Shown here: positions 30,300-38,033 of the stretch, piece after piece
Layout of the letters: each line of letters begins with the position of its first letter
Numbering within the stretch: the stretch's first letter is position 1
Assembly: GCF_024346755.1 (NCBI RefSeq)
Contig: NZ_AP024861.1
Coordinates: forward strand, 3,348,001-3,412,000
DNA length: 64,000 nt
Origin: Vibrio aerogenes
GTDB taxonomy: Bacteria > Pseudomonadota > Gammaproteobacteria > Enterobacterales > Vibrionaceae
Direction: 5' to 3'
Translations under genes and position numbers: made by a program
Notes under the pieces: generated by a model
The model's database searches: none
What the model was told of the DNA's origin: nothing
What the model saw: the letters and a program-made list of their open reading frames with translations, nothing else

Positions 30300-31157
30300 A
30301 TGAACATTAATCACATGATTTTAGACGGCAACTTGTTTAGGTATTCATTATATAAAAAAGAGAATTCAGACCAGTCAGACCAATATGTGATATTCCTTCT
30401 GGGTGCATTACAAGATATTGAATCGGTTGACTCCTTTTCCCGTCAATTCTCCCAACATCTTAATTGCCTGACTATTGAAGTTCCCGGAACAGGACGAACC
30501 ACCCCTTTGAATTCAACAATTAGTATTCGGGAGCAATCTAAAATGCTACTTGATTTTATTATGCATTTGGGTATTCCACGTGCACACCTAATAGCTTTCT
30601 CATACGCTACTGCTTTAGCTATAGAACTTTGTGACCTCTGGCCTTATGTTTCCAGCTTATCGATCTGTGGTGGTGTTCCCGGTATTCCTGAATCCGGAAG
30701 GTTATCAACAAAAAAAGCAATTGCCGCAGCAATGACAGATGTAAAAGAATTCGCACATACATTTACTCAATCACTGACTGTAAAGAATCCGAACATTCCC
30801 CGATATAAAGCAATAATAAGAGCGACTGAAAGAAGTATATCTAAATTTGACTCAGTGAGAGTTGACATATTTGTTGAAAATACAATAAGACTATTAGTTC
30901 ACTCTCCATCTGATGTAAATAAAATAAAAATACCTTGCACAATATGTATTGGAGAACATGATCCTTATGTTACCAGAGAAGCCGCGGAAATATTTTCTCA
31001 TCAACTAATAAATAGTAACTTTATTATTATTAAAGATGCAGACCATTTGGTTCACCTTCAACATCCGGAAAAAGTATATTCAGCAATGATAACGTTAGCC
31101 GCTTCATCAGTCGCAATTAAAAATACATTCAAAGAATTAGATGTAATCATTCAGTAG
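30300..31157 (+). CDS. Alpha/beta-fold hydrolase
   Basis: A 285-residue alpha/beta hydrolase. The nucleophile elbow reads AFSYA, a GxSxG variant with both glycines replaced by alanine. The acid is probably Asp in GEHDPY and the histidine lies in DADHLVHLQHPE, so the triad looks complete. EVPGTGRTT marks the usual loop after strand 4. I use the ATG at 30300 because GGAG lies six bases upstream; the frame is open from 30255. Codons and flanks are visibly more AT-rich than the genes to the left, suggesting acquisition. It is convergent with an HTH protein gene. The substrate is unknown. Confidence 0.78.
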   Translation: MNINHMILDGNLFRYSLYKKENSDQSDQYVIFLLGALQDIESVDSFSRQFSQHLNCLTIEVPGTGRTTPLNSTISIREQSKMLLDFIMHLGIPRAHLIAFSYATALAIELCDLWPYVSSLSICGGVPGIPESGRLSTKKAIAAAMTDVKEFAHTFTQSLTVKNPNIPRYKAIIRATERSISKFDSVRVDIFVENTIRLLVHSPSDVNKIKIPCTICIGEHDPYVTREAAEIFSHQLINSNFIIIKDADHLVHLQHPEKVYSAMITLAASSVAIKNTFKELDVIIQ

Positions 31158-31187
31158 GCATATTCTCATACAACATATACAACAAGG

Positions 31188-32135
31188 TCAACTGAAAATA
31201 GTGGGTATTTTGGGTTGACCATGTTCACTCAATATCTCATCAGAATCGTCCTCTTGATTCAGATTCAGAAGCTCAACAACGATTTTTACAATCGACACTT
31301 TTTGCTTCTGAGTCAAATAGCTCAATGCCTCAACAATCAATGAATCCCGTATCTGTTGTGTTTGTCTGAGCTTATGAAATTCAGGATACACCTGCATTTC
31401 ACTGGTAAAGTTAACATGATCTTTTAATTTAAATCCTAATTTGACTCTGGCACCAATTGAAATAGAAAAAGGTACAGTTTTTGTCTCATCCTCCAGAACA
31501 GAATACTGATATTCTGATATCCCAAGCACTCTTGCCAATGTATCTACTGTCAGGTTATGTTTTTTCCTGAATTGTCTTACTGTAAGCGCCACAGAACGAT
31601 AATAATCTTCTGTAAACAGATTATAATCCAGTACTTTGGGTGGAAATAGCTTATTATAATCATCAATAACGCCATATTCTTTTTCAGTCTGCTGCTTAAA
31701 TTTGATGAAATCAGACATAGTTGATGAATCCATATAGCTGCATATAATGCTCAACAATGCTTCAAACTGAACCGATGGTAACTTACCTATACAAACCAGA
31801 ACTTCAACAGCATGATCATCCATCCCACGGTAAAATTCTTTCATTTTAAACCCATAATAAAAAGCGGTCATAGGAACCATCATTACCCACGAATATGCAG
31901 CAACAAAATGAACAGGGCGCATTGATGGATAGCTTTGCTGCATGTAACGCTTTATAGCTTTTTCATTGATACCAGAAAATTTTTCAGCCAACCGGGAAAA
32001 AGTTAATTTTTGAGTTCGTTTGACATAAGACATTGATATTGAAATATTTATATTTATATCTTCCAGAACTTTATCTAAATATAAAACCTCCTCATCAGAG
32101 ATATGAAATGAAATGTTATCTTTTATTTCTGACAT
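31188..32135 (-). CDS. Protein with two helix-turn-helix-like regions (XRE type)
   Basis: A 315-residue cytosolic protein. A Cro/CI-type HTH lies at about residues 190-240 (RQFRKKHNLTVDTLARVLGISEYQYSVLE), and a second, weaker HTH-like region lies near the N-terminus (KLTFSRLAEKFSGINEKAIKRYM). Between them is an acidic, aromatic-rich domain I do not recognise. The C-terminus is acidic (LNQEDDSDEI). A strong hairpin (31186-31220) overlaps the stop codon and separates it from the convergent hydrolase gene. AT-rich codon use and the adjacent repeat array suggest a transferred pair. A regulator is the best guess. Confidence 0.65.
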   Translation of the reverse strand: MSEIKDNISFHISDEEVLYLDKVLEDININISISMSYVKRTQKLTFSRLAEKFSGINEKAIKRYMQQSYPSMRPVHFVAAYSWVMMVPMTAFYYGFKMKEFYRGMDDHAVEVLVCIGKLPSVQFEALLSIICSYMDSSTMSDFIKFKQQTEKEYGVIDDYNKLFPPKVLDYNLFTEDYYRSVALTVRQFRKKHNLTVDTLARVLGISEYQYSVLEDETKTVPFSISIGARVKLGFKLKDHVNFTSEMQVYPEFHKLRQTQQIRDSLIVEALSYLTQKQKVSIVKIVVELLNLNQEDDSDEILSEHGQPKIPTIFS

Positions 32136-32427
32136 ACAAATAACCTAACCACTAAGTTGAGAAACAAAGAATATTTGATTTATCTTATAAGTCAATCTTG
32201 TTATTAAAACCATTGAATAATCAAGTCAGAATATTATTTTTATATAATGCTATTTTAGTGACGGTTTGACTTAATGTTTGTTTTTACGATTATCATTAAC
32301 ATTATTTTCTCCCTCAATAAACCTTTACAGTAATTTACATTAATTAAACCCGACTGTTATCTTGTCCTGTCATTGAACTTATAATTTCCCAGAGACACAT
32401 CAGCTTACAGTTCGACAGCAAGTATTG

Positions 32428-32747
32428 AATTGTTCCCACGCTCCCGCGAGGGAATACATACCAGACTCGATACAATCACAGCGATGTAAGGGGATCACAT
32501 CATCGGAAGTTTTCTGCATCGGTGGACTGTTTGGTGCGCTATTGGATTCATCGATCCAAGCAGCTTTGAGTGCCGCGCCCCAGACGGTTTTTGAAAGACC
32601 AAAAACCGCCGAAAAAGTCTTTTTATCTTTGGCTTAAACGCGCGCGGGACAGGACCAATTTTTATCGCCATCCGTGGCGAGAAAAATTTTGAACACACGT
32701 CGTGTCTGTTCATCCTTTGATTGTTCGTTGATTTGAGATGTTTTATG
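32428..32747. repeat. 320-bp tandem repeat, copy 1
   Basis: First full copy of a 320-bp-period tandem array. It starts at a REP-like hairpin (TTCCCACGC/GCGAGGGAA) and also contains CGGTTTTTG-N6-CAAAAACCG, an AATTTTT..CGCCA hairpin with TGGCG..AAAAATT, and a TGAACA...TGTTCA hairpin. Short ORFs on both strands recur in each copy and are repeat translations, not genes. Confidence 0.85.
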
Positions 32748-33067
32748 AATTGTTCCCACGCTCCCGCGTGGGAATACATACCCGACTCAAAACCATCACA
32801 GCGATGTAAAGGGACATCATCGGAAGTTTTCTGCATCAGTGGACTATTTGGTGCGCTATTAAGTCCATCGATCCAAGCAGCTTTGAGTGCCGCGCCCCAG
32901 ACGGTTTTTGAAAGACCAAAAACCGCCGAAAAAGTCTTTTTATCTTTGGCTTAAACGCGCGCCGGACAGGACCAATTTTTATCGCCATCCGTGGCGAGAA
33001 AAATTTTGAACAGACATCGTGTCTGTTCATCCTTTGGTTGTTCGTTGATTTGAGATAATCAAGATTG
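32748..33067. repeat. 320-bp tandem repeat, copy 2
   Basis: Second full copy, starting exactly 320 bp after the first (TGTTCCCACG at 32431 and 32751). Small internal indels compensate so the period is kept. Its first hairpin is perfect (TTCCCACGC-TCCC-GCGTGGGAA), and its last is a perfect 10-bp stem (TGAACAGACA-TCG-TGTCTGTTCA). Confidence 0.85.
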
Positions 33068-33231
33068 AATTGTTCCCACGCTCCTGCGTGGGAATACATA
33101 CCAGACTCAACACCATCACAGCGATGTAAGAGGTCACATCATTGGAAGCTTTTCGCTTCTGTGACCTGTTTGGTGCGCTATTGAATCTATCGATCCAAGC
33201 GGCTTTGGGTGCCTAAGCCCCAGACGGTTTT
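33068..33231. repeat. 320-bp tandem repeat, copy 3, truncated
   Basis: Third copy, again offset by 320 bp (TGTTCCCACG at 33071). It matches until CAGACGGTTTTT and then diverges into a different sequence, so only about half is present. It is somewhat more diverged than copies 1 and 2. Confidence 0.8.
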
Positions 33232-33281
33232 TTTAAGGATTGGCTGAGCTGGTTCCACTCCACACCAGATGCATAACAGAC

Positions 33282-33412
33282 TGATACCAATCTGGTCAAT
33301 TCGCTGATCATCCGGATGTGTCTGGTGAAGCAAACATACAAATACATGGATGGCTTGAGCGGTTCATGGAACCAGATATATCCGGATCAGAAAATGACTT
33401 CGTTTGGTATGA
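33282..33412. mobile_element. MITE-like palindromic element, copy A
   Basis: About 130 bp bounded by TGATACCA and TGGTATGA. The two arms are imperfect inverted repeats over about 45 bp (CTGATCATCCGGATGTGTCTGGT on the left, the complement of a similar CTGATCCGGATATATCTGGT on the right). A second copy with the same internal sequence (CATGGATGGCTTGAGCGG) lies at 41218-41347. No ORF is inside. Confidence 0.75.
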
Positions 33413-33413
33413 C

Positions 33414-33872
33414 TCAAAACGACGACGTATACATCTTTATATACAGATAACGCATCGCACGGCCAAGGACGACAATCACAACGGTGCCCAGTAATACCGG
33501 GGTGATCAGAAAGTCCCAGCTTTGGCCGGTCAGCATAATCAACAGTGGGTTGGCACCGGCTGGCGGATGAATGATCCGGGTCAGCAACATGGTTGTCACC
33601 GCAATACCGGTCGCTAATGCGAGATAAAAAGAAGTTACGCCGATAAACTCCACAAATGTCAGCCCGATCACAGCGGTCATCATATGGCCGAGAATGACAT
33701 TTTTAGGTCTGGAAAACGGACTGGCTGAAACGCCAAACACCAGTGCCGCTGTCGCACCAAATGGCGCCATCAACAACGCTGACTCCCCAATAGCTTTCTC
33801 AGAAAGAGACAAGATTCCAATTGCGATAGCTGCACCAAAACCGGCAAAAAATGCAAACATCAAAAAGCGCAT
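33414..33872 (-). CDS. HPP-family integral membrane protein
   Basis: A 152-residue protein with about five membrane helices. It carries the family's signature HPPAGANPLL (about residue 103) and the earlier conserved APFGATAALVFGVSASPFSRPKN. HPP-domain proteins are inner-membrane proteins; plant members have been linked to nitrite transport, but the bacterial function is not established. I use the ATG at 33872 with GGAG six bases upstream; the longer frame would need a GTG at 33884. Its 3' end touches the MITE-like element, so the element may supply its transcript end. Confidence 0.85.
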   Translation of the reverse strand: MRFLMFAFFAGFGAAIAIGILSLSEKAIGESALLMAPFGATAALVFGVSASPFSRPKNVILGHMMTAVIGLTFVEFIGVTSFYLALATGIAVTTMLLTRIIHPPAGANPLLIMLTGQSWDFLITPVLLGTVVIVVLGRAMRYLYIKMYTSSF

Positions 33873-34008
33873 CAGTTTCTCCACACTATCGCAATTGTTA
33901 TTTATATCATGGTTGATAAAAGTACGGATTGCGACGTCATATCCATACAGTGAGCAGGGTTAGTGAGCTGTATCAACAATGAAGTAAAAACAGCCTGCCC
34001 GGTTGGGG

Positions 34009-35004
34009 CTATTGAGCCTGATAAGCTGACATCCAGTCTTGCAGCGTCGCATATACGGTACTGGTTAAACGCGTTCCGCAATTGCGGCTGGACGATCCTG
34101 TTGTGTGAATTCCCCGGACCACATTGCTGTTATCCCGGATGGCGCTCCCGCTTTCACCACCAGCGGTATCCAGTGTATAACAAATACGGTAATCAGAAAT
34201 CGCCGATGTCGTGCCCGAATCTGTCCACATGGTGCCAAAAGGTTTATCCCCCGGATAACCGGTCACGGCATGGGTTCCTCCGGAATAAATACCCCATGAT
34301 GCATGTCCACCATTCGGCGCTTCATCGAGCACGATCAGTGCGTAATCGTAATTGGAATTCCCGTTATTAAGCCATGCAGAGGTTGTCACGGCAGTTTTCC
34401 AGCTGCTTGTTCCCCACGGTTTGGCTGAACCATTTTGTCCGGCGGAAAAGCCAAGTTCCCTGTACCAGCTACCGGCACCGTTCGAAACGCAATGTCCCGC
34501 TGTTAAAACATATTTATCGCCAATTAAGGTGCCTGTGCAGCCAATATCAATCCGGCCAATATACTGATACGGGGCGGATGTGGTATTGGTCACCCGGGTC
34601 CGGCTGTCTTCGGCACCAATCACCACCCCCTGAGCATCCCGTGTTTTAGAAGAGAATGGCGCTATCGTGGCGGCCTTTTCCGGGGAGTAAAAAAGCTTTT
34701 CATCCAGCCCATACCGATGCAGGCCCTGTGCTGCCTGTTCCAGTGCTGTCAGCGCTTCCACCGAAAGCGAAAGAGCAGACTGTGAGCCATCCCGGTTCAC
34801 TGCTACGGCAGACATCGCCTGAGCACGCTGCGCTACAGACTCCGCAAATGTTGCGGTCTCATCAGCGATGGGAGGCTGAACGATATTGACGCCTTCAATA
34901 AAGTTTGCCTTCTGATCCATCTCAACAAATTGAGACAATTCATTGGCAGACACACCAAGAGAAAAAAGACCGGCGAATGACAGACAAATCATATTCTTTT
35001 TCAT
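34009..35004 (-). CDS. Secreted V8/glutamyl-endopeptidase-like serine protease
   Basis: A 331-residue exported protease. Signal peptide (MKKNMICLSFAGLFSLGVSA), propeptide to about residue 125, then a chymotrypsin-fold domain of the S1B/V8-like type. The catalytic triad is visible: His in TAGHCV, Asp in YDYALIVLDE, Ser in GESGSA. Two cysteines around the His loop (GCTGTLIG, GHC) probably form a disulphide. Export by the type II system is likely by analogy with other Vibrio proteases. The start is the ATG at 35004 with AGGA upstream; an in-frame ATG at 35019 lacks a binding site. It is a single-gene unit. Confidence 0.9.
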   Translation of the reverse strand: MKKNMICLSFAGLFSLGVSANELSQFVEMDQKANFIEGVNIVQPPIADETATFAESVAQRAQAMSAVAVNRDGSQSALSLSVEALTALEQAAQGLHRYGLDEKLFYSPEKAATIAPFSSKTRDAQGVVIGAEDSRTRVTNTTSAPYQYIGRIDIGCTGTLIGDKYVLTAGHCVSNGAGSWYRELGFSAGQNGSAKPWGTSSWKTAVTTSAWLNNGNSNYDYALIVLDEAPNGGHASWGIYSGGTHAVTGYPGDKPFGTMWTDSGTTSAISDYRICYTLDTAGGESGSAIRDNSNVVRGIHTTGSSSRNCGTRLTSTVYATLQDWMSAYQAQ

Positions 35005-35273
35005 TTTTATTCCTTTCATTTCTGGTTACACAAAGAACAGCTGCATGACGCTGTTCTGATGGGCTTATGCTGCCTCATCAGCAATAAGCAACTAAATGTA
35101 TATACAGAAAACAATACGGATTAAATCGCCAATTTCTATTGATGGAAGAGAAATCATAAATAAAAGGAATGATTATTGATAATATGCAATTGAGTTTATA
35201 TTGTTATGGGTTAAACAAAAATTGAATGATTGCGGAAGCTCCCGCGACTCAGGGAACAACACTGCCAGACATG

Positions 35274-35298
35274 AAAAAAAAGCCGGCAAATGCCGGCT
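35274..35298 (-). terminator. Rho-independent terminator on the minus strand
   Basis: AGCCGGC-ATTT-GCCGGCT followed by seven Ts on the minus strand. No annotated minus-strand gene ends just upstream; the nearest stop is about 385 bp away and has its own terminator. It may end a small RNA. Confidence 0.75.
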
Positions 35299-35521
35299 CG
35301 AAATCAGGAGAACAAATTAAGATAAAAATAACAAGTTAAAGAATACTCACAAGATTAGAGAGACATATCACATAAAAGTTCATCAAAAATATGACGCTAT
35401 TCATAGGGGAAACGGGCATTATTGCATTTCCAAACCACCTCATCCCTTACCATACAAGGCCTGATGCCGTGTTTCGGTTTTGATTGCAAAGTTATGTCAA
35501 TTTATTGTCAATGCATGTCAG

Positions 35522-35571
35522 TAAAAAAATATGCCCGGAAAAACATGCACATACAGTTTCTCCGGGCATAT
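35522..35571 (-). terminator. Rho-independent terminator of the AAA+/AraC regulator gene
   Basis: A perfect 11-bp stem (ATATGCCCGGA / TCCGGGCATAT) with a 21-nt loop, followed on the minus strand by seven Ts. It lies about 110 bp after the regulator's stop codon. Confidence 0.7.
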
Positions 35572-35682
35572 CTGAACGCTTCAGGATCTGTTGACCCTAG
35601 AGCGTGTTTCATCTGAGAGACTCAAGTGAGATCATAATGCAGAATTCACTCTGTCAGATTTTCCGGGATTTCAGCCAGCAGA

Positions 35683-36870
35683 TTACGCAACGTACTGTTC
35701 TGATGACAAATCATGTTTCTCCGCCCGTTGACTGTTCCGGTATTGCCGCGGTGTACATCCGATATAACGCTTGAACATTTTCTCAAAGTGGCTGAGATCA
35801 CCAAAACCACAGCTCATGCAGACATCTGTAATTTTTATATGGGTATTCTCGGATATTAATTGCTGAGCAAAACGTACCCGTACCTGACAAAGTATCGTTT
35901 TAAACGACACTTTAAGGTGTTTACGAAACAAATAAGATAGATGAGAAGCACTGGTATAACTGGCTTCTGACATCAGGGTCAGCGAGATATCTTCCTGATA
36001 ATTCTGGCTGAGAAAGTGGAGTGCCTTGATCAGAGCCGGATGATAATGCCGGAAAGGTTCAAGATGCTGATTCAGCAGGCAATCAATAATATCGGCAGTC
36101 CTGGACTGCCGCGGCCTGACACCACAACTCAAGACATCATGAACCGTTACAACTGGCTCAGGCAGTGAAGCCAGAGATAGCAGCACATGTTGTAATTGCT
36201 CAATGTTACCCGGCCATTCATAATGCCGCATTAAATGCATCGCTTCTGGTGTCAGATGCATTTTTTTATTCAAAGAGCGGCTGATAAATTCGATATGATA
36301 TTCAATATCTTCAGCCCTTTCCCGTAAAGGCGGTAAATGAAAGTTCAGCTGCAGCACTGAAGGTCCCAGTATTTTTGACAGATACTGAGGTTGCAGCACA
36401 AAAGATTCGAGCGATTCGGTACAGGAGACCATCAACCGAACCTGATTTTTCCTGAGTTTTTCCTGAATCACATCCATTGAAAACAGAAAAATCAATTCAT
36501 CTTTAAAGACGGATTTCAGACTATCAATTTCTTCAAAATAAACAGCACCACCTTTGGCCAGTTCGATACATCTCAATACGTTTTCCCGGTAAGTTCCCGG
36601 ATTATGAACATTGGCAGGAATACAGATAAAGGGGTGTAAGCGGTGGCTGCTGTTCTGGTGAATCAGGTAAGCGATATCCCGTTTTTCACATCCTGATTCG
36701 CCTGAAATAAATACAGGAAAATTCACTTCAGAGGCAAACATCATTTTTTGCCGGAGACGTTCTGCGGTGTCTGAATGTCCCAATATGGGGTAACATAACT
36801 GACCGGATGAAATAACATCCTCTTTATCTATATTTGAAATTTGCTCTGATTGCTTCGTTTTATTTATCAT
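35683..36870 (-). CDS. Fusion regulator: degenerate sigma-54-activator-like AAA+ domain plus AraC-type HTH
   Basis: A 395-residue protein. Residues ~25-250 align with the AAA+ domain of enhancer-binding proteins (FPVFISGESGCEKRDIAYLIH, LPPLRERAEDIEYHI, YEWPGNIEQLQHVL). Walker A is degenerate (GESGCEK instead of GESGTGK), Walker B reads VYFEEID, and the GAFTGA loop that contacts sigma-54 is deleted. The C-terminus (~285-385) is a double AraC/XylS HTH (ASYTSASHLSYLFRKHLKVSFK, KITDVCMSCGFGDLSHFEKMFKRY, TPRQYR) where a Fis-type HTH would be expected. It therefore probably cannot activate sigma-54 and acts as a conventional AraC-type factor. AAGGA precedes the ATG. It is monocistronic; the targets are unknown. 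Confidence 0.82.
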   Translation of the reverse strand: MINKTKQSEQISNIDKEDVISSGQLCYPILGHSDTAERLRQKMMFASEVNFPVFISGESGCEKRDIAYLIHQNSSHRLHPFICIPANVHNPGTYRENVLRCIELAKGGAVYFEEIDSLKSVFKDELIFLFSMDVIQEKLRKNQVRLMVSCTESLESFVLQPQYLSKILGPSVLQLNFHLPPLRERAEDIEYHIEFISRSLNKKMHLTPEAMHLMRHYEWPGNIEQLQHVLLSLASLPEPVVTVHDVLSCGVRPRQSRTADIIDCLLNQHLEPFRHYHPALIKALHFLSQNYQEDISLTLMSEASYTSASHLSYLFRKHLKVSFKTILCQVRVRFAQQLISENTHIKITDVCMSCGFGDLSHFEKMFKRYIGCTPRQYRNSQRAEKHDLSSEQYVA

Positions 36871-37454
36871 TATCTAATTCCTTTTATCACTTATTGACGT
36901 TGAAATTCATGCTAAACGGGTCAACAAGACTGAAGATTGGAATTTATAATGATGTTTACGGTCAAATGAATGACCATAATGTTTCCCTGACTATCTTAAT
37001 AAAAAACAAGTAACATACCAATTAATTAATCAGTTGAAATAAAAGCAATAATTACCTGTAATTTTAGTCAGTTATAATATTAACATTATCATCAGAAAAG
37101 AGTGTCCAGCTTTGGTTAATATTCATATCAGCAAAACTACGTGTTAAATTTTAAATTGTTCAAAATTCAAAAAAATAACCATACGAAAAACTTGATAAAT
37201 ATTAAATATATTCTACGCGCAAAAGTGAAATATCTGAAAAAGCCAAATGAAAACTATTTATTAAAATGAAAACCATTTATTAAAATAAAATACCTTCGGA
37301 AAAATAAATTGATATATACCCAGATGACCTCAAGATGCATGTTCAGCGAAAATTAACTGGTTTCAGAGCCAGGCTAAAACCAAACTCACATGCTGGCATC
37401 AATACAGGCCGGGAACCCGGCCGGAAGAATAAACCTGACGCCCAAGGCCGGGCC
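36871..37454. other. AT-rich gene-free region
   Basis: Promoter side of the regulator gene and 3' side of pqiC. It contains a 19-bp duplication (GAAAACTATTTATTAAAAT and a one-base variant, 37247-37288), a dispersed repeat at 37312-37348, and a palindrome GGCCGGG-AA-CCCGGCC at 37407-37422 that may end the pqi transcript. No credible ORF is present. Confidence 0.5.
37312..37348 (+). repeat. Dispersed intergenic repeat TATACCCA..AAGATGCA, copy 1
   Basis: The core TATACCCA-N2-TGACCTCAAGATGCA followed by GTTCAGCG recurs inverted at 53762-53804 with few changes, and in rearranged form at 58273-58318. I recall similar strings being common between genes in Vibrio genomes. Confidence 0.65.
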
Positions 37455-38033
37455 TCAGAGCTGACTGGACAGAGAATCCGTAAATTGCCCCACCCCTTCA
37501 GACAATGCACTCACTAACGCTGCATATCCGGATTCTTTCAAAGCAATATGAAGATCAAAATAATGATTCCGGATGCGCTGCCCGGTTGGGTTTAATAGTG
37601 TCCATTCTCCGGCAATCTCAGCTTCACCGGTATAGACTCCGTTAAACTTCTGAATCCGGACAATTAAACGCAAAGGCTTACCGGTCAAAGGATCATTACT
37701 CATGGCTTCCGGCCAGTAACGGGTTTGCTTTGAGCGTAAATCCTGAATGATCCGGGACGTAATCTGATCTGAAATCCGCTGGGCCCACTGATTATGGCGG
37801 GCCTGAATCACCTGCGTCTGTGACGTCCGGTAAACCAGGCCGGGTTGATTGAGATAATCCGCCAGCTCGGTTTTAACCACCAGCAGCGGCGCGGTTTGCT
37901 GCGCAACCGGCGGCAGCGGATTGACCGGCAACAGAAACATCTGGTTTGAAACATTCTCCTGATGACTGCAACCCGTGACCAAAACCACCAGCCCACAGAT
38001 CAGAAAGCACTGCCGAATCCAATCTCTGATCAT
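37455..38033 (-). CDS. pqiC: PqiC-like outer-membrane lipoprotein
   Basis: A 192-residue lipoprotein of the ABC-type transport auxiliary family. A lipobox (VLVTGC) follows a short signal peptide, giving a mature lipid-anchored periplasmic domain with the family's repeating pattern (LVVKTELADYLNQPGLVYRT, HNQWAQRISDQITSRI). In E. coli PqiC sits on the outer membrane and docks the PqiB tunnel. The ATG at 38033 overlaps the PqiB stop by 4 bp and follows GGAG. It is the last gene of pqiABC. An inverted repeat at 37407-37422 downstream may end the transcript. Confidence 0.88.
   Translation of the reverse strand: MIRDWIRQCFLICGLVVLVTGCSHQENVSNQMFLLPVNPLPPVAQQTAPLLVVKTELADYLNQPGLVYRTSQTQVIQARHNQWAQRISDQITSRIIQDLRSKQTRYWPEAMSNDPLTGKPLRLIVRIQKFNGVYTGEAEIAGEWTLLNPTGQRIRNHYFDLHIALKESGYAALVSALSEGVGQFTDSLSSQL

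Noticed and set aside
32425..33099. Four ORFs of 70-113 codons on both strands in the 320-bp repeat array
   Set aside because: They are the same sequence read in each repeat copy, run through perfect hairpins, have no ribosome binding sites, and occur on both strands.
32428..33231. Possible CRISPR array
   Set aside because: The unit is 320 bp with no alternation of short identical repeats and unique spacers; no cas genes are present. The 16-21 bp tandem duplications also lack spacers.
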